Origin: Adiantum capillus-veneris
Taxonomy: Eukaryota; Streptophyta; Polypodiopsida; Polypodiales; Pteridaceae
Length of the DNA: 64,000 nucleotides
Reading direction: 5' to 3'
Assembly (NCBI GenBank): GCA_014529385.2
Contig: CM043950.1
Span: 83,276,843 to 83,340,842 of the forward strand
Made by a program: the position numbers and the translations under genes. This document shows positions 46,353 to 57,600 of the stretch, in pieces (position 1 is the first letter of the stretch; every line of letters begins with the position of its first letter). Below the pieces are notes generated by a model that ran no database searches, had not been told where the DNA came from, and was given only the letters and a program-made list of their open reading frames with translations.

Positions 46353-46565
46353 ATGAATCACGATCAAAACAATGAACCTTTTAAGCCTATTGCTCGGCAA
46401 TCCCTTCATGTAATCATTGCAACTAGGTTTAGGTTTCAATCTATCATAAGGATGATATTTGGATCCACTCTCCTCAATGAAATCAATGCTTCAATTAATC
46501 CATTTATTCTACCTATGATAAAGTACAAATTAACAATGGATGTGTACATCTTCATTTTAATGTAA
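46353..46565 (+). CDS. B2 leader ORF 2 (70 aa), paralogue of ORF 1
   Basis: ATG at 46,353 (MNHDQNNEPF). Its second half parallels leader ORF 1 position by position: FGSTLLNEINAS against FGAERLREILAS, NPFILPMIKY against DPIILPIINY, and DVYIFILM against DVHIFILF at the very end. It ends 86 nt before gag. The same ORF is in B3 (52,024-52,236). Confidence 0.55.
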   Translation: MNHDQNNEPFKPIARQSLHVIIATRFRFQSIIRMIFGSTLLNEINASINPFILPMIKYKLTMDVYIFILM

Positions 46566-46651
46566 TCAGATTTATAGTGTCAACAATCTTGTGCATCCCG
46601 TAACAGAAAAGTTTCTTTTAAAAAAAATAAAATTCAAAAAGTCTAAACAAA

Positions 46652-48052
46652 ATGTCAAGTTCTTTTCCCACGTTCTATGCAGGAAGTTGGGAAGATGCGC
46701 AAGAGTTTCTTGACAACTTGGAGATGGCACATCTCATATTCGGGAGAGATGAAGAGGAAGTAAATCTACGAGTCTTCCCGTTGGTTCTAAAAGCAGAAGC
46801 TAAAGCATGGTATGAGACCTTGCAACCCCAAATCAAGTCCAACTGGGAGAGACTGCGAGGAAGCTTCCTCTCCAAGTTCGGGCAAGGTGATACTTCTGAA
46901 GGACTATGGAAATGTCTTATTGGACATAAGTAGGTATCACTTGAAGACTATCCCTCTTATGAAGCAACCTTTGTCAATCTATGGGGTAGGTGGGAGGCTA
47001 CATTAGAAAATCATGGTGGTGCACCTAACTTTGTAAAAAAAGAGAGATTCATGGTTGGCTTGTATCCACTTTTAAAGGCTAAAGTAGAGCTAAAATTCCC
47101 TTCCACCTTCGAAGAAGCACGTGAGGTAGCCATCATCAAGTTTAGAAAACTACACTTCCAAGCACATAGAGCAAGGGGTTTGAATGAAGTGAGTGAGAGG
47201 GAGTCTTCACAAACCATGGAAGCACCAATTAGGGCCCCTCTTGCACAATCTTCACAAATAGGAGATAAATCTCAACAAGAGGTTTTACAAAGGCTAACTC
47301 AACATCTTGAGAACCTCACTCTGAATCTAGTACAGGGCCTACCTCAACAACGACAACCAAGAGAAGGGAATCGCAATCAACGAAGACAAGCTCAAGAGTT
47401 GCGATGTTGGAATTGCAATGAAATGGGCCATGGCATGTACAATTGTCCACATCCAAGGCGACTTCCAGGAGACATATATCCCCCCAGAACGCCTCCTCTC
47501 ACTGTGTAGCAAGAACTAGCTCAAGGCCCACAAATCCTTCGTCGACCACCACCACCAGCAAATATACCTCCCGTCCAACATGAGGAGGAAGAAAGAGGAG
47601 TCAACATCATCAAGCTAGAAGAGGTAATAGATGAGCATACTCTAAACTTTGATGTTATGCCGGCAGAAAAACGCAAAAGAGCACATGATAAGGATGAAGA
47701 CATGAGAAGTGAAGGGACAAATTCAGCCAGAAGGGACGAGAAGAAGAATTCAAAGATGGAAGAAGCTGAAAGTAGCAGGAATAAAAGATCAAGGCGAAGG
47801 GATATTGGTATCAACGACTTCCCATTGGGAAAGGAGCTAGAGCCCTACAACATCCTGGAGGATTTACAAACCCAAAAGCCAAACATTTCATGGCCTCAAC
47901 TTCTACACCTATCAGCCAAAGTAAGAAGGCAATGGCCAAAGCTGGTAAATACAAGAATTCCAAAAAACAAAGCAAATCTTTCCATTAAGGTTGTGGCCTC
48001 AAAGCTACAAAAAGATGTGGAACCCATTGTGGATGCTTACAAAGTCCTCTAA
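46652..48052 (+). pseudogene. B2 gag and start of protease
   Basis: One frame from MSSSFPTFYAG to 48,052 with TAG stops at 46,931 and 47,507. The gag core shows AWYETLQPQIKSNWERL, FMVGLYPLL and FPSTFEEAREVAIIKF. The zinc knuckle CWNCNEMGHGMYNC (C-X2-C-X4-H-X4-C) is at about 47,406. Then follow a Pro-rich and a charged linker and FPLGKELEPYN. The protease active site is gone: a 98-bp deletion at about 48,040 (present in B1 as 41,261-41,358) ends the frame. Confidence 0.85.
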
Positions 48053-49937
48053 TTGTCAAGCTAGGCTAGCCAAAAACTCAAGTGTGAAGTGTTTGGGGAT
48101 CATTGAAAATGTAAAAGTCTCTGTATGTAACATAGATGCACGAGTGGATATGTATGTCATGCCAGCTAAGGGGGAGGGCTATCCCATCATCCTAGGGAGG
48201 CCTTGGCTCATTGCTGTGAATGCATATCAAAAATGGGGAAGTGGTCGTTTGATTCTTAAGAAGGGTCAACCCGTGCTGTATGATTGGCGAGAAGGAAAGA
48301 AACTAGATATCAACTATGAAACCACGACAGATGAAGAGAGCGAGGAGGAGAGTCCTTACTCAAGTGATGAGGAAGCATCAACCAGTGCATCAACCAGTGA
48401 AGAGGAGTCTTCTTTGGAGGTAATGGGAATTGTATTCAACGCCAACACCCAAGATGTTTCTATAGAAGAAAAGACAACAGACAATCACACACGAGGGGAT
48501 GAAAGATGCCACCACCTTGAAGAAGGATTTGAGAAGATGCTTGCAAAAGATCTTACTTGTGAGGAGAAGAGGTCCTACATCAATATGTTAAGGAGGTATC
48601 CCAATTTGTTTATCACTGACTACTCACAAATAAGAGGTGTAGGTGTAATAGAGCATCGAATTGAATTGAAACCAGGGACCAAACCCGTGGCTCAAAAGTT
48701 AAGGCGACTAGGATCTGTGCAACAAAGGGCTTCACCTATTGTACTCACTCCCAAGAAAAATGGTAAGTGGATGTTGTGCGTGGATTACAAACCCCTCAAC
48801 ACTGCGACAAAGAGGGACCACTTCCCTCTCCCTTTCCAAGATGAAATTTTGAATGAAGTAGCAGGTCACGAATGCTACACTGTGTGTGATGGGTATTCAG
48901 GATATTTTCAAATTAGAATAGCAGGAGAGGACCAACCAAAAACCACCTTCATCCCACCTTGGGGATGTTTTGCATTCAGAGTAATGACTTTTGGGCTCAC
49001 CAATGCTCCTAGCACCTTCATGAGATTCACATTATTTGTATTTCAGCCATTCTTTGGAAAATCTATAAGAGTCTTTATGGATGATTTCTGTATTTATAGT
49101 TGTAGATCACTTCACTGCCAAAAGGTTGAAGAGGGGCTTAAGAGGCTCCATCAATTTGGGGGACAACTCAACCCAGAGAAGTGTCATATCAGTGAATCTC
49201 AGGTTGTTTTGCTAGGCCATGTGGTTTCTTCACGAGGAATTCAAGTGGATCACTCTAAAGTAGAGGCCCTTTTGTCATTATCTCCACCAACAACAACTAA
49301 GGAGCTAATGACCTTCAACCACAAAGTGAGATACATGTCTCTCTTCATCCATCCCCTAGCAGAAGCCATCGCCTCTTTGCATAGGTTGGCAAGCCAATCT
49401 ACATTTGAATGGGGGAGGGAACATGCAAAATATTTTGAGGAAGTGATGGGCATTCTTAGCTCTCTCCCAATCCTAATGCCATCAGATCCAAAGGAGACCT
49501 ACTATGTCACTCCAAGTGTAGGTTTCGAAGCAATTGGTGTTGTTTTGATGCAAAAAGATCCTAAAACATCATACATGAGGCCGATCTATTTTTCAAGCAA
49601 GGTGATGACTCTGGCCAAGAAGGGATACACTGAAATGGAGAAAGTGGTCTTTGCAATCTTGTCTGCAGTAAGGAAGTTTCGATCGTATCTTCTCCCTGTG
49701 CCATTGGTTTTTCTCACCTTAGATCACAATCTACCATATGTAGTACAACACATGAGCCTCTCATCTGGAATAGCAAAGTGGGTGCTTGAACTCCAAAAAT
49801 TTGAATACACTTTCCTTGTAGAAGATAGCACAAGAGCAAGACTGGCAGACATTCTCACCTACAAAGTGAGAGAAAGGGAAGGATCACGACTACAAAGAGA
49901 GGAAGGCTCCAAAATCGTTCAAAGTGAAGGAGATTGA
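48040..49937 (+). pseudogene. B2 protease end, RT and degenerate RNase H
   Basis: An open frame of over 600 codons after the 98-bp deletion: IILGRPWLI, then RT with VDYKPLN, GYSGYFQIRI and VFMDDFCIYS. Relative to B1 it lacks 69 bp in frame (after QQRA), which removes the first conserved RT segment. The RNase H that follows (YYVTPSVGFEAIG) lacks catalytic acids, as in related elements that carry a second RNase H. The frame breaks by one base near 49,915. Confidence 0.85.
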
Positions 49938-50943
49938 TAATGCCCATACTTTATGCTTTGATGGAGCTTATCAACGCAAACAAGACAAAGCAGCAGGGGG
50001 GATCATCTTTATAAACCCACAAAAGGAGGTAATGGTTAGAAAAGGTATCACTCTACCCAATGTTTACTCTAACAATGAGGCTGAGTATGCTGCTCTAACC
50101 CTTGGGTTAGAAGAATGCAAAGAATTAGGCATACAAAGACTTATTATAAAAGGTGATTCTTTGCTAGTGGTCAGGCAAATCCAAGGGACTTGGAGGTGCA
50201 AGAATCGTACATTGTTTGAGTGGCTTAGTAGTATAAGAGCTTTGATGAAGGGTTTTAAAGAAACACAGGTACAACACATTGTGAGAACTCATAACAAGGA
50301 AGCAGACTTACTCGCAAATGAAAAGCTTCAAATGGCGGTAGGAGGTGTGAAACTATATGAACCCAAATATCAAGGTCAAGAGAAGCTAAAAGACATTATC
50401 TTCTTTCTACAAGCAGGTGAGTGTCCCAAACACTTAGACAAGGTGCAAAGACATAGACTTGTTAAGAAGGCCACACCTTACCAATTGATCGGGGATGATT
50501 TATATCACAAAGGGAAAGATTTGGTCTTGAGGAGAGTATCAGGTGTGCAAGAGATAGAGAAAATTCTTCTTTCATGTCATGATGATGTCTGTGGTGGTCA
50601 CTTTTCTCAAGATATTACAAGTAGGAAGATTTCACAAGCAGGGTTTATTTGGCCGAGATTACATCGTGATGTCCAATATTGGTGTAAGGCATGTAAGCCA
50701 TGCCAAATTGCTGGGGATAGACGACTAACATATGAGCCTCGAGTCCCAATAATATCTTATGGCCCTTTTGAAAAGTGGGGTGTGGATGCAATAGGTCCCC
50801 TACCTTGTACTTCTACAGGGAAGGTTTTCATCATCATGGGTGTTGACTACATGACACGATGGGCGGAAGCAACAAGCACAACCCGAATCACAGCTGAAGA
50901 GGTATCAAAGTTTATTTTTGACCATATTTGTAGTAGGTTTGGA
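49924..50943 (+). pseudogene. B2 second (archaeal-type) RNase H and start of integrase
   Basis: The RNase H has the four expected acids: LCFDGAY, NNEAEY, KGDSLLV and NKEADLLA (49,950-50,320). Integrase follows with zinc module CGGHF...CKACKPCQ (about 50,590-50,705) and the first catalytic Asp in KWGVDAIG. After CSRFGT at 50,943 the sequence jumps into LTR sequence, so the remaining catalytic residues are missing. Codons up to 51,045 are LTR read by chance. Confidence 0.85.
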
Positions 50944-51670
50944 ACTCTATCCTCCACTCTTTCTATTCTACAATCTCTTACTCCATCAATCCAATATATC
51001 ATTTGTAGCACCTCAATAACTTGTAAATACATCCGTGATGGTTAGCCAGCGTCTGTCCTCCCCTTAAAAGGTGTGCGAGAAATCAAGTAAGTGTTCTATT
51101 CTCAATTTACCATTGGTTTGTTTCTCCAGACTTATTCATTTGGTCTAAAGAAATTTTTCACTCCAACTCTCTTTTGCTTCATTACATATGCATGTGGTTA
51201 ACTCTCATGGTGATTTTATTTCTGTCACCGCATTGCATAGATGGAGATGAGCTCTCTATGCAAAGTGTGTTAGTTTGTAAGTGATTCTCTCTTGTGTGTT
51301 GGAGAGGCAAGTCTTGTGCGCATGATTTTTTGATGAGTGCTTGAGAGGGGAGGAGTTTGGATGTATTATGGGTATTCTGATGGGGAGAAGGTGGATGCTA
51401 TTCCACAAATTGCATATTTTATTTGATGCAAGGCATTGGGTTGCATAATCGTTGATGGTGTTCAAGTGTCCAAAGTGTATATAGAGTAAGGGGGTTTTCA
51501 AAGTGTGTTTCTTGAGTGGGTGAGTGCAAGTGTTATTTTGATTGGTTTCCTTCTCCACTCCCAAAATAAGGTGGTGCCCCAAGTAGTGTGCGTACCTCTT
51601 TACAAACATTTTGTGAGGGTAGGCCCATTGGTTTGGGTTTAGAGGCCCCATTTCAAAAAGCTCGCCCTCA
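50944..51670 (+). mobile_element. B LTR, last third only, between B2 and B3
   Basis: It matches 45,216-46,002 of the full LTR but begins downstream of the TATA box and lacks a 67-bp block found at about 45,308-45,374. It is joined on the left to the integrase of B2 and on the right to the B3 primer site at 51,676. Confidence 0.9.
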
Positions 51671-51675
51671 TAAAG

Positions 51676-52828
51676 TGGTGCCCCCACTGAGGAACATATT
51701 TCCAAGTTACCTTCAAATTTTTTAGTGATGAAACATGGAGTTCCCATCTATCCATTTCATTTTGCACAACACATTACAGTAAATGTTCACATAGATAGAA
51801 AAGTCTTTTTCCAGGAACGCATTGTTTTTATGTTTGGTGCAGAAAGACTTAGAGAAATACTAGCATCACCCGATCCAATTATACTTCCAATCATCAATTA
51901 TGAAACTTCTTTTGATGTTCACATTTTCATTTTGTTTTAAAGGCAGGAACAAGGAGTGGTGAAGGGGTGCTCAAGGGCCATATGAAGGAACGAGGTCTTC
52001 AAACCAACAACGAGGAGTAGCACATGAATCACGATCAAAACAATGAACCTTTTAAGCCTATTGCTAGGCAATCCATTCATATAATCATTGCAACTAAGTT
52101 TAGGTTTCAATCTATCATAAGGAGGATATTTGGATCCACTCGCCTCAATGAAATTAATGCTTCAATTAATCCATTTATTCTACCTATGATAAAGTACGAA
52201 TTAACAACGGATGTGTACATCTTCATTTTAATGTAATCAGATTTATAGTGTCAACAATCTTGTGCAGCCCGTAAGAGAAAAGTTTCTTTAAAAAAAAATA
52301 AAATTCAAAAAGTCTAAACAAAATGTCAAGTTCTTTTCCCACGTTCTATGCAAGAAGTGGGGAAGATGCGCAAGAGTTTCTTGACAACTTGGAGATGGTA
52401 CATCTCATATCCAAGAGAGATGAAGAGGAAGTAAATCTAGGAGCCTTCCCGTTGGTTCTAAAAGCAGAAGCTAAAGCATGGTATGAGACCTTGCAACCCC
52501 AAATCAAGTCCAACTGGGAGAGACTGCGAGGAAGCTTCCTCTCCAAGTTCGGGCAAGGTGATACTTCTGAAGGACTATGGAAATGTCTTATTGGACATAA
52601 GTAGGTATCACTTGAAGACTATCCCTCTTATGAAGCAACCTTTGTCAATCTATGGGGTAGGTGGGAGGCTACATTAGAAAATCATGATGGTGCACCTAAC
52701 TTTCTAAAAAAAGAGAGATTCATGGTTGGCTTGTATCCACTTTTAAATGCTAAAGTAGATCTTAAATTCCCATCCACCTTCGAAGAAGCACGTGAGGTAG
52801 CCATCATCAAGTTTAGAAAACTACACTT
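51676..52828 (+). pseudogene. B3 leader ORFs and first part of gag
   Basis: A third copy of the family: primer site at 51,676, leader ORF 1 (51,728-51,940), leader ORF 2 (52,024-52,236) and gag from 52,323 with the same TAG as B2 (here 52,603). Gag is interrupted at 52,828 by element C and resumes at 62,737. Confidence 0.9.
52824..52828. repeat. Target-site duplication of element C, left copy (CACTT)
   Basis: CACTT at 52,824-52,828 and again at 62,732-62,736 abut the two outer ends of C. In the uninterrupted B2 copy the same place reads ctacacttccaag once (about 47,152). Confidence 0.95.
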
Positions 52829-54360
52829 TGATAGCGGGAAAAAGAGCAGTGCAATCGGGTGGCCTCTGTACTCGTGCACACTCCACAAACCACGCCTCAT
52901 GAAAACAAGCAAAGAACAAAACAAAGGGGGCACCACTCTAAATTAATAGGTTTAGGGACCTCACACAGAGTGCACATAGGAAAGTGAGACTTCTGGCATT
53001 ATGATGGCATCAAAACATATGGCAAAACACATAGAACTGAAGCTTAGGGACCGTATGTAGCATATATATACACAAGACATCAGCTTAATAATACAACGGC
53101 ATCTGATCATACATAACAAGGATATAGAGAAGCAAGCCAAGGATGGCATAATCCCTTGTCAAAAACAATCAACCCAGCAAGTAGGTATGATCCTACTAGC
53201 AACACATCAATACCTTAGAGAATGATGGCGAGGATGGTGGCCATGGAGCATGAGAGAAGACTCCTTTTTTAGGTTTTAGGGTTAGTAATGTAGCATACTA
53301 GAGGGAGAGAGAGAGAGGGAGAGAGAGTAGAGCTCCATCCATAGCTCCTCGTTGTGACCAATGTCGTCATAGCTTCGTTGCTTGGTGAAGTGGATGAAGT
53401 GTTGGTTTTGAGTGAGAGAAGGCCTCCTTATATAGGTTTCTGAGAGGGTTTAGGATTAGGGATAAACATGCTTAAATCCTCTGATTGGGGTTACTTTTTG
53501 CTTAGGGTGGTCAACAGATTGAGGTCACCTGATATGTCACCATCAAGATATTCTCTAGAGTGATGTGAGAGGGGAGGGTAAATGCTGATTTTTCTGATTG
53601 TGACACATGGGGATAAGGCCTTGACCACCATTTAAGAGCAGGTAAGGTGGCTATTGAAACTGGAGGTTCTGCACATGTCAAGGGGGGACCTACGGGGGGG
53701 AGGTGGCAGCTGGGTCCTCTTGAATATCAAATTCTCAAAAAATCCTCAACCATGGCTTCTTTTGACATGTGTTCTTTGAAAAAATCAGCATGTCTCTTTT
53801 CAACTCAAAAGTCTTTATCCCTGTTGACTCACCTTTACCATAAGATTTTCCCCTTTTCTCCTCTTGTAACTGCATTGTTGATGCCCAATCACTGCTTCTA
53901 GTAACAGTGAACTGTTACCTACCAAATACTTATGGTGCAGTAAAAAATATTTACCATGGGTAAAAAAAGTTACTGTAGATAAAAAGTGATTTGTATTTAC
54001 CATGTAGGTGAAAAATATTTACTGTAGGTAAAAAATATTTATTGTGGTAAAAAATATTTACTGTCGGTAAAAAAGTGAAAACGGAGTATGGTGTGCTGTG
54101 AGTCCACACGAACATCCTCGTGTAAATTTCACTAGAAATTCACACCTAGAATGGGCTATTCTGTAAGATATAGGTTGTAGGCATGCATAAGAGCTCGTTC
54201 CCACGTATCTTCTGTCCATGGCACTTTTTACTCTTTAGTGCTTGTGAAGTAGATTTTTTCTTCTCTTTCGAGATCCCTTGGACTAGAGTATCCTCATCTC
54301 CCCAACAACTGACTGTGCCTTTATTGCATCTTCAGAAAGGGTCCTAAAAACCATGCATCA
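52829..54360 (-). mobile_element. C 3' LTR
   Basis: In the minus orientation it starts TGATGCATGG at 54,360 and ends at 52,829. A TATATAAGG-type promoter box lies at about 53,427-53,434. A perfect 18-bp inverted repeat (GTAACAGT-GA-ACTGTTAC) is at 53,901-53,918. An array of taaaaaatatttac-like units fills 53,939-54,076. Confidence 0.95.
53939..54076. repeat. AT-rich short tandem units in C LTR
   Basis: Units of about 19-24 bp built on gtaaaaaatatttactg recur here. The other LTR (62,329-62,446) has one unit fewer: the 19 bases attgtggtaaaaaatattt are missing there. Confidence 0.85.
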
Positions 54361-54665
54361 TATAGCCCTCCCCCTTAAGCTAGAGGTATTTGATGCTTCT
54401 AGCTGTAGGTTGTGCTACAATAGGGTTCTCTTTAATACTTACCCACCTCGTACCAATTGAATTTGCCATGTTACTGCTTTCTTGGCTGATGCACCCTATT
54501 TAGTCCTTTTTGATGAATAATTGTATCCATCCATGACTAACAACTGGTCTCCTAGACCCTTGAAAGCCATACCCCATCCATTGTCAATATCCGCTTTCAC
54601 TGGTAGCATTCTCTTTTTTCCCCCTTTTTTTTTTTTTTGAAACGACTATATACATGATTGTTACC
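54361..54665 (-). promoter_or_regulatory. C 3' untranslated region and polypurine tract
   Basis: The minus strand reads cttaagggggagggctata directly before the LTR start at 54,360, a clear polypurine tract. The remaining ~280 bp up to the end of pol hold a poly(A) run (54,624-54,640 on the minus strand) and no gene. Confidence 0.85.
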
Positions 54666-57600
54666 TTAGTTGGAGCTCGAATATAATGAGCTCTCCTCTG
54701 GACCATCTTTTGCATTGATTTCACTAGCATATGGCTGTGAAAGACGACATTGGTAGGCCTTCAATCGCCAACCATTTACCGGGGTCTGATGTACCTTACC
54801 ATCTAGGTCACCTAGTTGGTAACTACCATTTGAGAACCTCTGTATCACTACAAAAGGGCCTTCCCACTTAAGCAAGAACTTACCATCCTTCCTGCGATCA
54901 AAGCGATTGTCGTATCTGAGCACTAAAGAACCTTCCTTGATACCTTTCTTGACAAGGTTGCGATTGAACTTCCTTCGTTTCTTCTCTACCTGGGCTGCAT
55001 AGTACTTCACTGCTGACTCTCGATCTAGCCCTAACCTCTCCAAATCGATGATTCTTCCTTCCACCTGCTTCTCTTGACTATCCTCTTGATGTGCTTTTAG
55101 AACTCGGAGGCTTGCTAGCTCCACTTCTATAGGCAATAGTGCCCCTTGCCCGTAAGCCAAGTGAAAAGGTGTATACCCCAAGGATGTTTTAAAGGATGTT
55201 CTGTAGGCCCAAAGTGCTGCATCTAGGTGTTTGTCCCATGCCTTAGGATGTAAATGCACTTGCTTAGTGATGATTTTATATATAAGACCATTTACCTTTT
55301 CCACAAGACCATTGCACTGAGGGTAGTATGGTGTAGAGTGCGTGCGCTTGATTTTTAACTTGCTCATCAATTGCCCGACTAAATCAGCTCGAAATCCCGG
55401 TCCCCTATCCGAGAGAATCTCCAAAGGTGTGCCAAAACGGCAACAAAGGCAGTCAAAAATGAAATCACTCACGTCCTTGGCTGTGATGCGCTTTCTGGGA
55501 CGAGCTTCTGCCCATCTGGTCATGTACTCCACCCCTATAATGATGTATTCCTTCCCTGATTGAGTGCAATGTAGTGGCCCTATTGCATCTATCCCCCATT
55601 TTTCAAATGTCCCATAGGTTTTGATTGGATGCTGATTTTCATGGGTAAGACGCCTTGGTCCAGCTTTTTGGCAAACCTCACATGTGCGGCACCAATGTTG
55701 TACATCTCGATGGAGGCTTGGCCACGTGAACCCTGCTTGTAAAATATTTCTGCTAGTAATCTCTTGTGCAAAGTGGCCACCACACACACCTTCATGACAA
55801 CTAAAATAAATATCCTTTATCTCTTGGGATGCAGGAACTCTCCTTAAGACAGCATCTTTCCCTCTACAATACAAGTCCTCATTCACTAAGCTATAGCTAG
55901 TAGCCTTTTTTGCCAACCACCTACGTTCACTTTTACTCATACCAGAGGGTGCTTCACAATGCTCAAGAAAGTAAAGTAAATCATGCAGCTCCTCCTTTCC
56001 CTGGTATAAAGGACTTTTCACAAGGATAGCACCTACTATGAGAGTTTGTAGTTCTTCACCTGCTAAGGCATCTGCTTCTCGATTTTGATCTCTAGGTACA
56101 AAGTGCACTCGAACTTCTTTAAAACCCTTCAACAAGGCCTTTGCTTCCCTCATCTTAACTGACAATTTGTCATTTTTATAGGCCCATATACCAACCATTT
56201 GCTTAACAATCAACATGGAGTCACCAAAAACATTTAGCTTTGTGATGCCCTGAGAAAGACAACATTGCAACCCTAAAACAAGGGCATGGTACTCTGCCTC
56301 ATTGTTAGAATGAACCTCTTTTAGATGAAACCCTTTTGCAAAGATCTTCTCCTTCTCTGGACCTAATATTACTATGACTGCTGATGCCTTGTCTTTGGTC
56401 CTCTTGTAAGCCCTATCAAAATACAGACTGTGTGCTCCCAGTAGAACTTCAGGCTCCGGGATAGGCGGTACCTTACTAGGTGCCTCTTTCTTGGCCTTAT
56501 CATAACACCTTTGTGTGAGGACATCTGCCAAACAAGCACGGGCGGAATCCTCTACTTGTAGTGTGTAGTCAAACTCTTGAAGCTGCACCACCCACTTTGC
56601 TATTCTTTGAGACAATTCCATGTGTTGTAGGGCATATGGAAAAACCTCCTCAGTTGTGATCACCACAAATTGTCTCGGAAGTAAGTAAGCCCGAAACTTC
56701 TCCACTGCAAACTTAAGAGCTAGCACCAATTGGTCAGTTGCGCTGAAACCCTTTTCAACAGCTGTCATCACTCTACTAGAGAAGTAGACTGGTCTCATGA
56801 GAGATGTCTTTGGGTCTTTTTGCATCAAGACAGCTCCTAGAGCTTCTGGACCTACACTAGGATTTACATAGAATAATTCACCCCATGTGGGTTGTAGGAC
56901 GACAGGCAATGAGCTCAAAATGGTTTTAACTTCTTGAAAGCACCTTTCACCCTCCTCACTCCATGTCAATGTAGTGTGTTTAGTGAGTTGCTGCAAAGGA
57001 TAGATTGCTTGAGAAAGGAGATGTATGAATCGTCCCATGTAGCGAACCTTTTGAATGAAGGAGACTAGTTGCTTCAAGTTTGAAGGAGTAGGTAAAGATA
57101 AAAATGTCTTTACCTTTTCAAGGTCAGCCTCAATACCATCTTGAGACACAACATGGCCTAGTAGAGTGACCTTGCTCTCACCTATGTGGCACTTGTCTTT
57201 ATTCAATTGCCCACCCAATTGGGCCAGACGGGTGAAACCTTCATCAACCTTAGACAGATGTACTTCCCTAGAGCTGTAAATGCAAAAATCATCAATGAAG
57301 ACTCGTATAGACTTACCAAAGTAAGGTTGAAACACCAAGTTCATAAACCTCTGGAAAGTAGCTGGGGCATTAGTTAAACCAAAAGGCATAACTCTATAAG
57401 CAAAACACCCCCAAGGTGTTATGAAGGTAGTCTTTCTTTGGTCTTCATCTGCAATTCTGATTTGGAAGTAGCCTGAGTACCCATCACACACTGTGTACCT
57501 TTCATGACCAGCCACTTCATTTAGTATTTCATCTTGAAAAGGCAAAGGAAAATGGTCCCTTTTTGTGGCAGTGTTTAGAGGCTTGTAATCCACACATACC

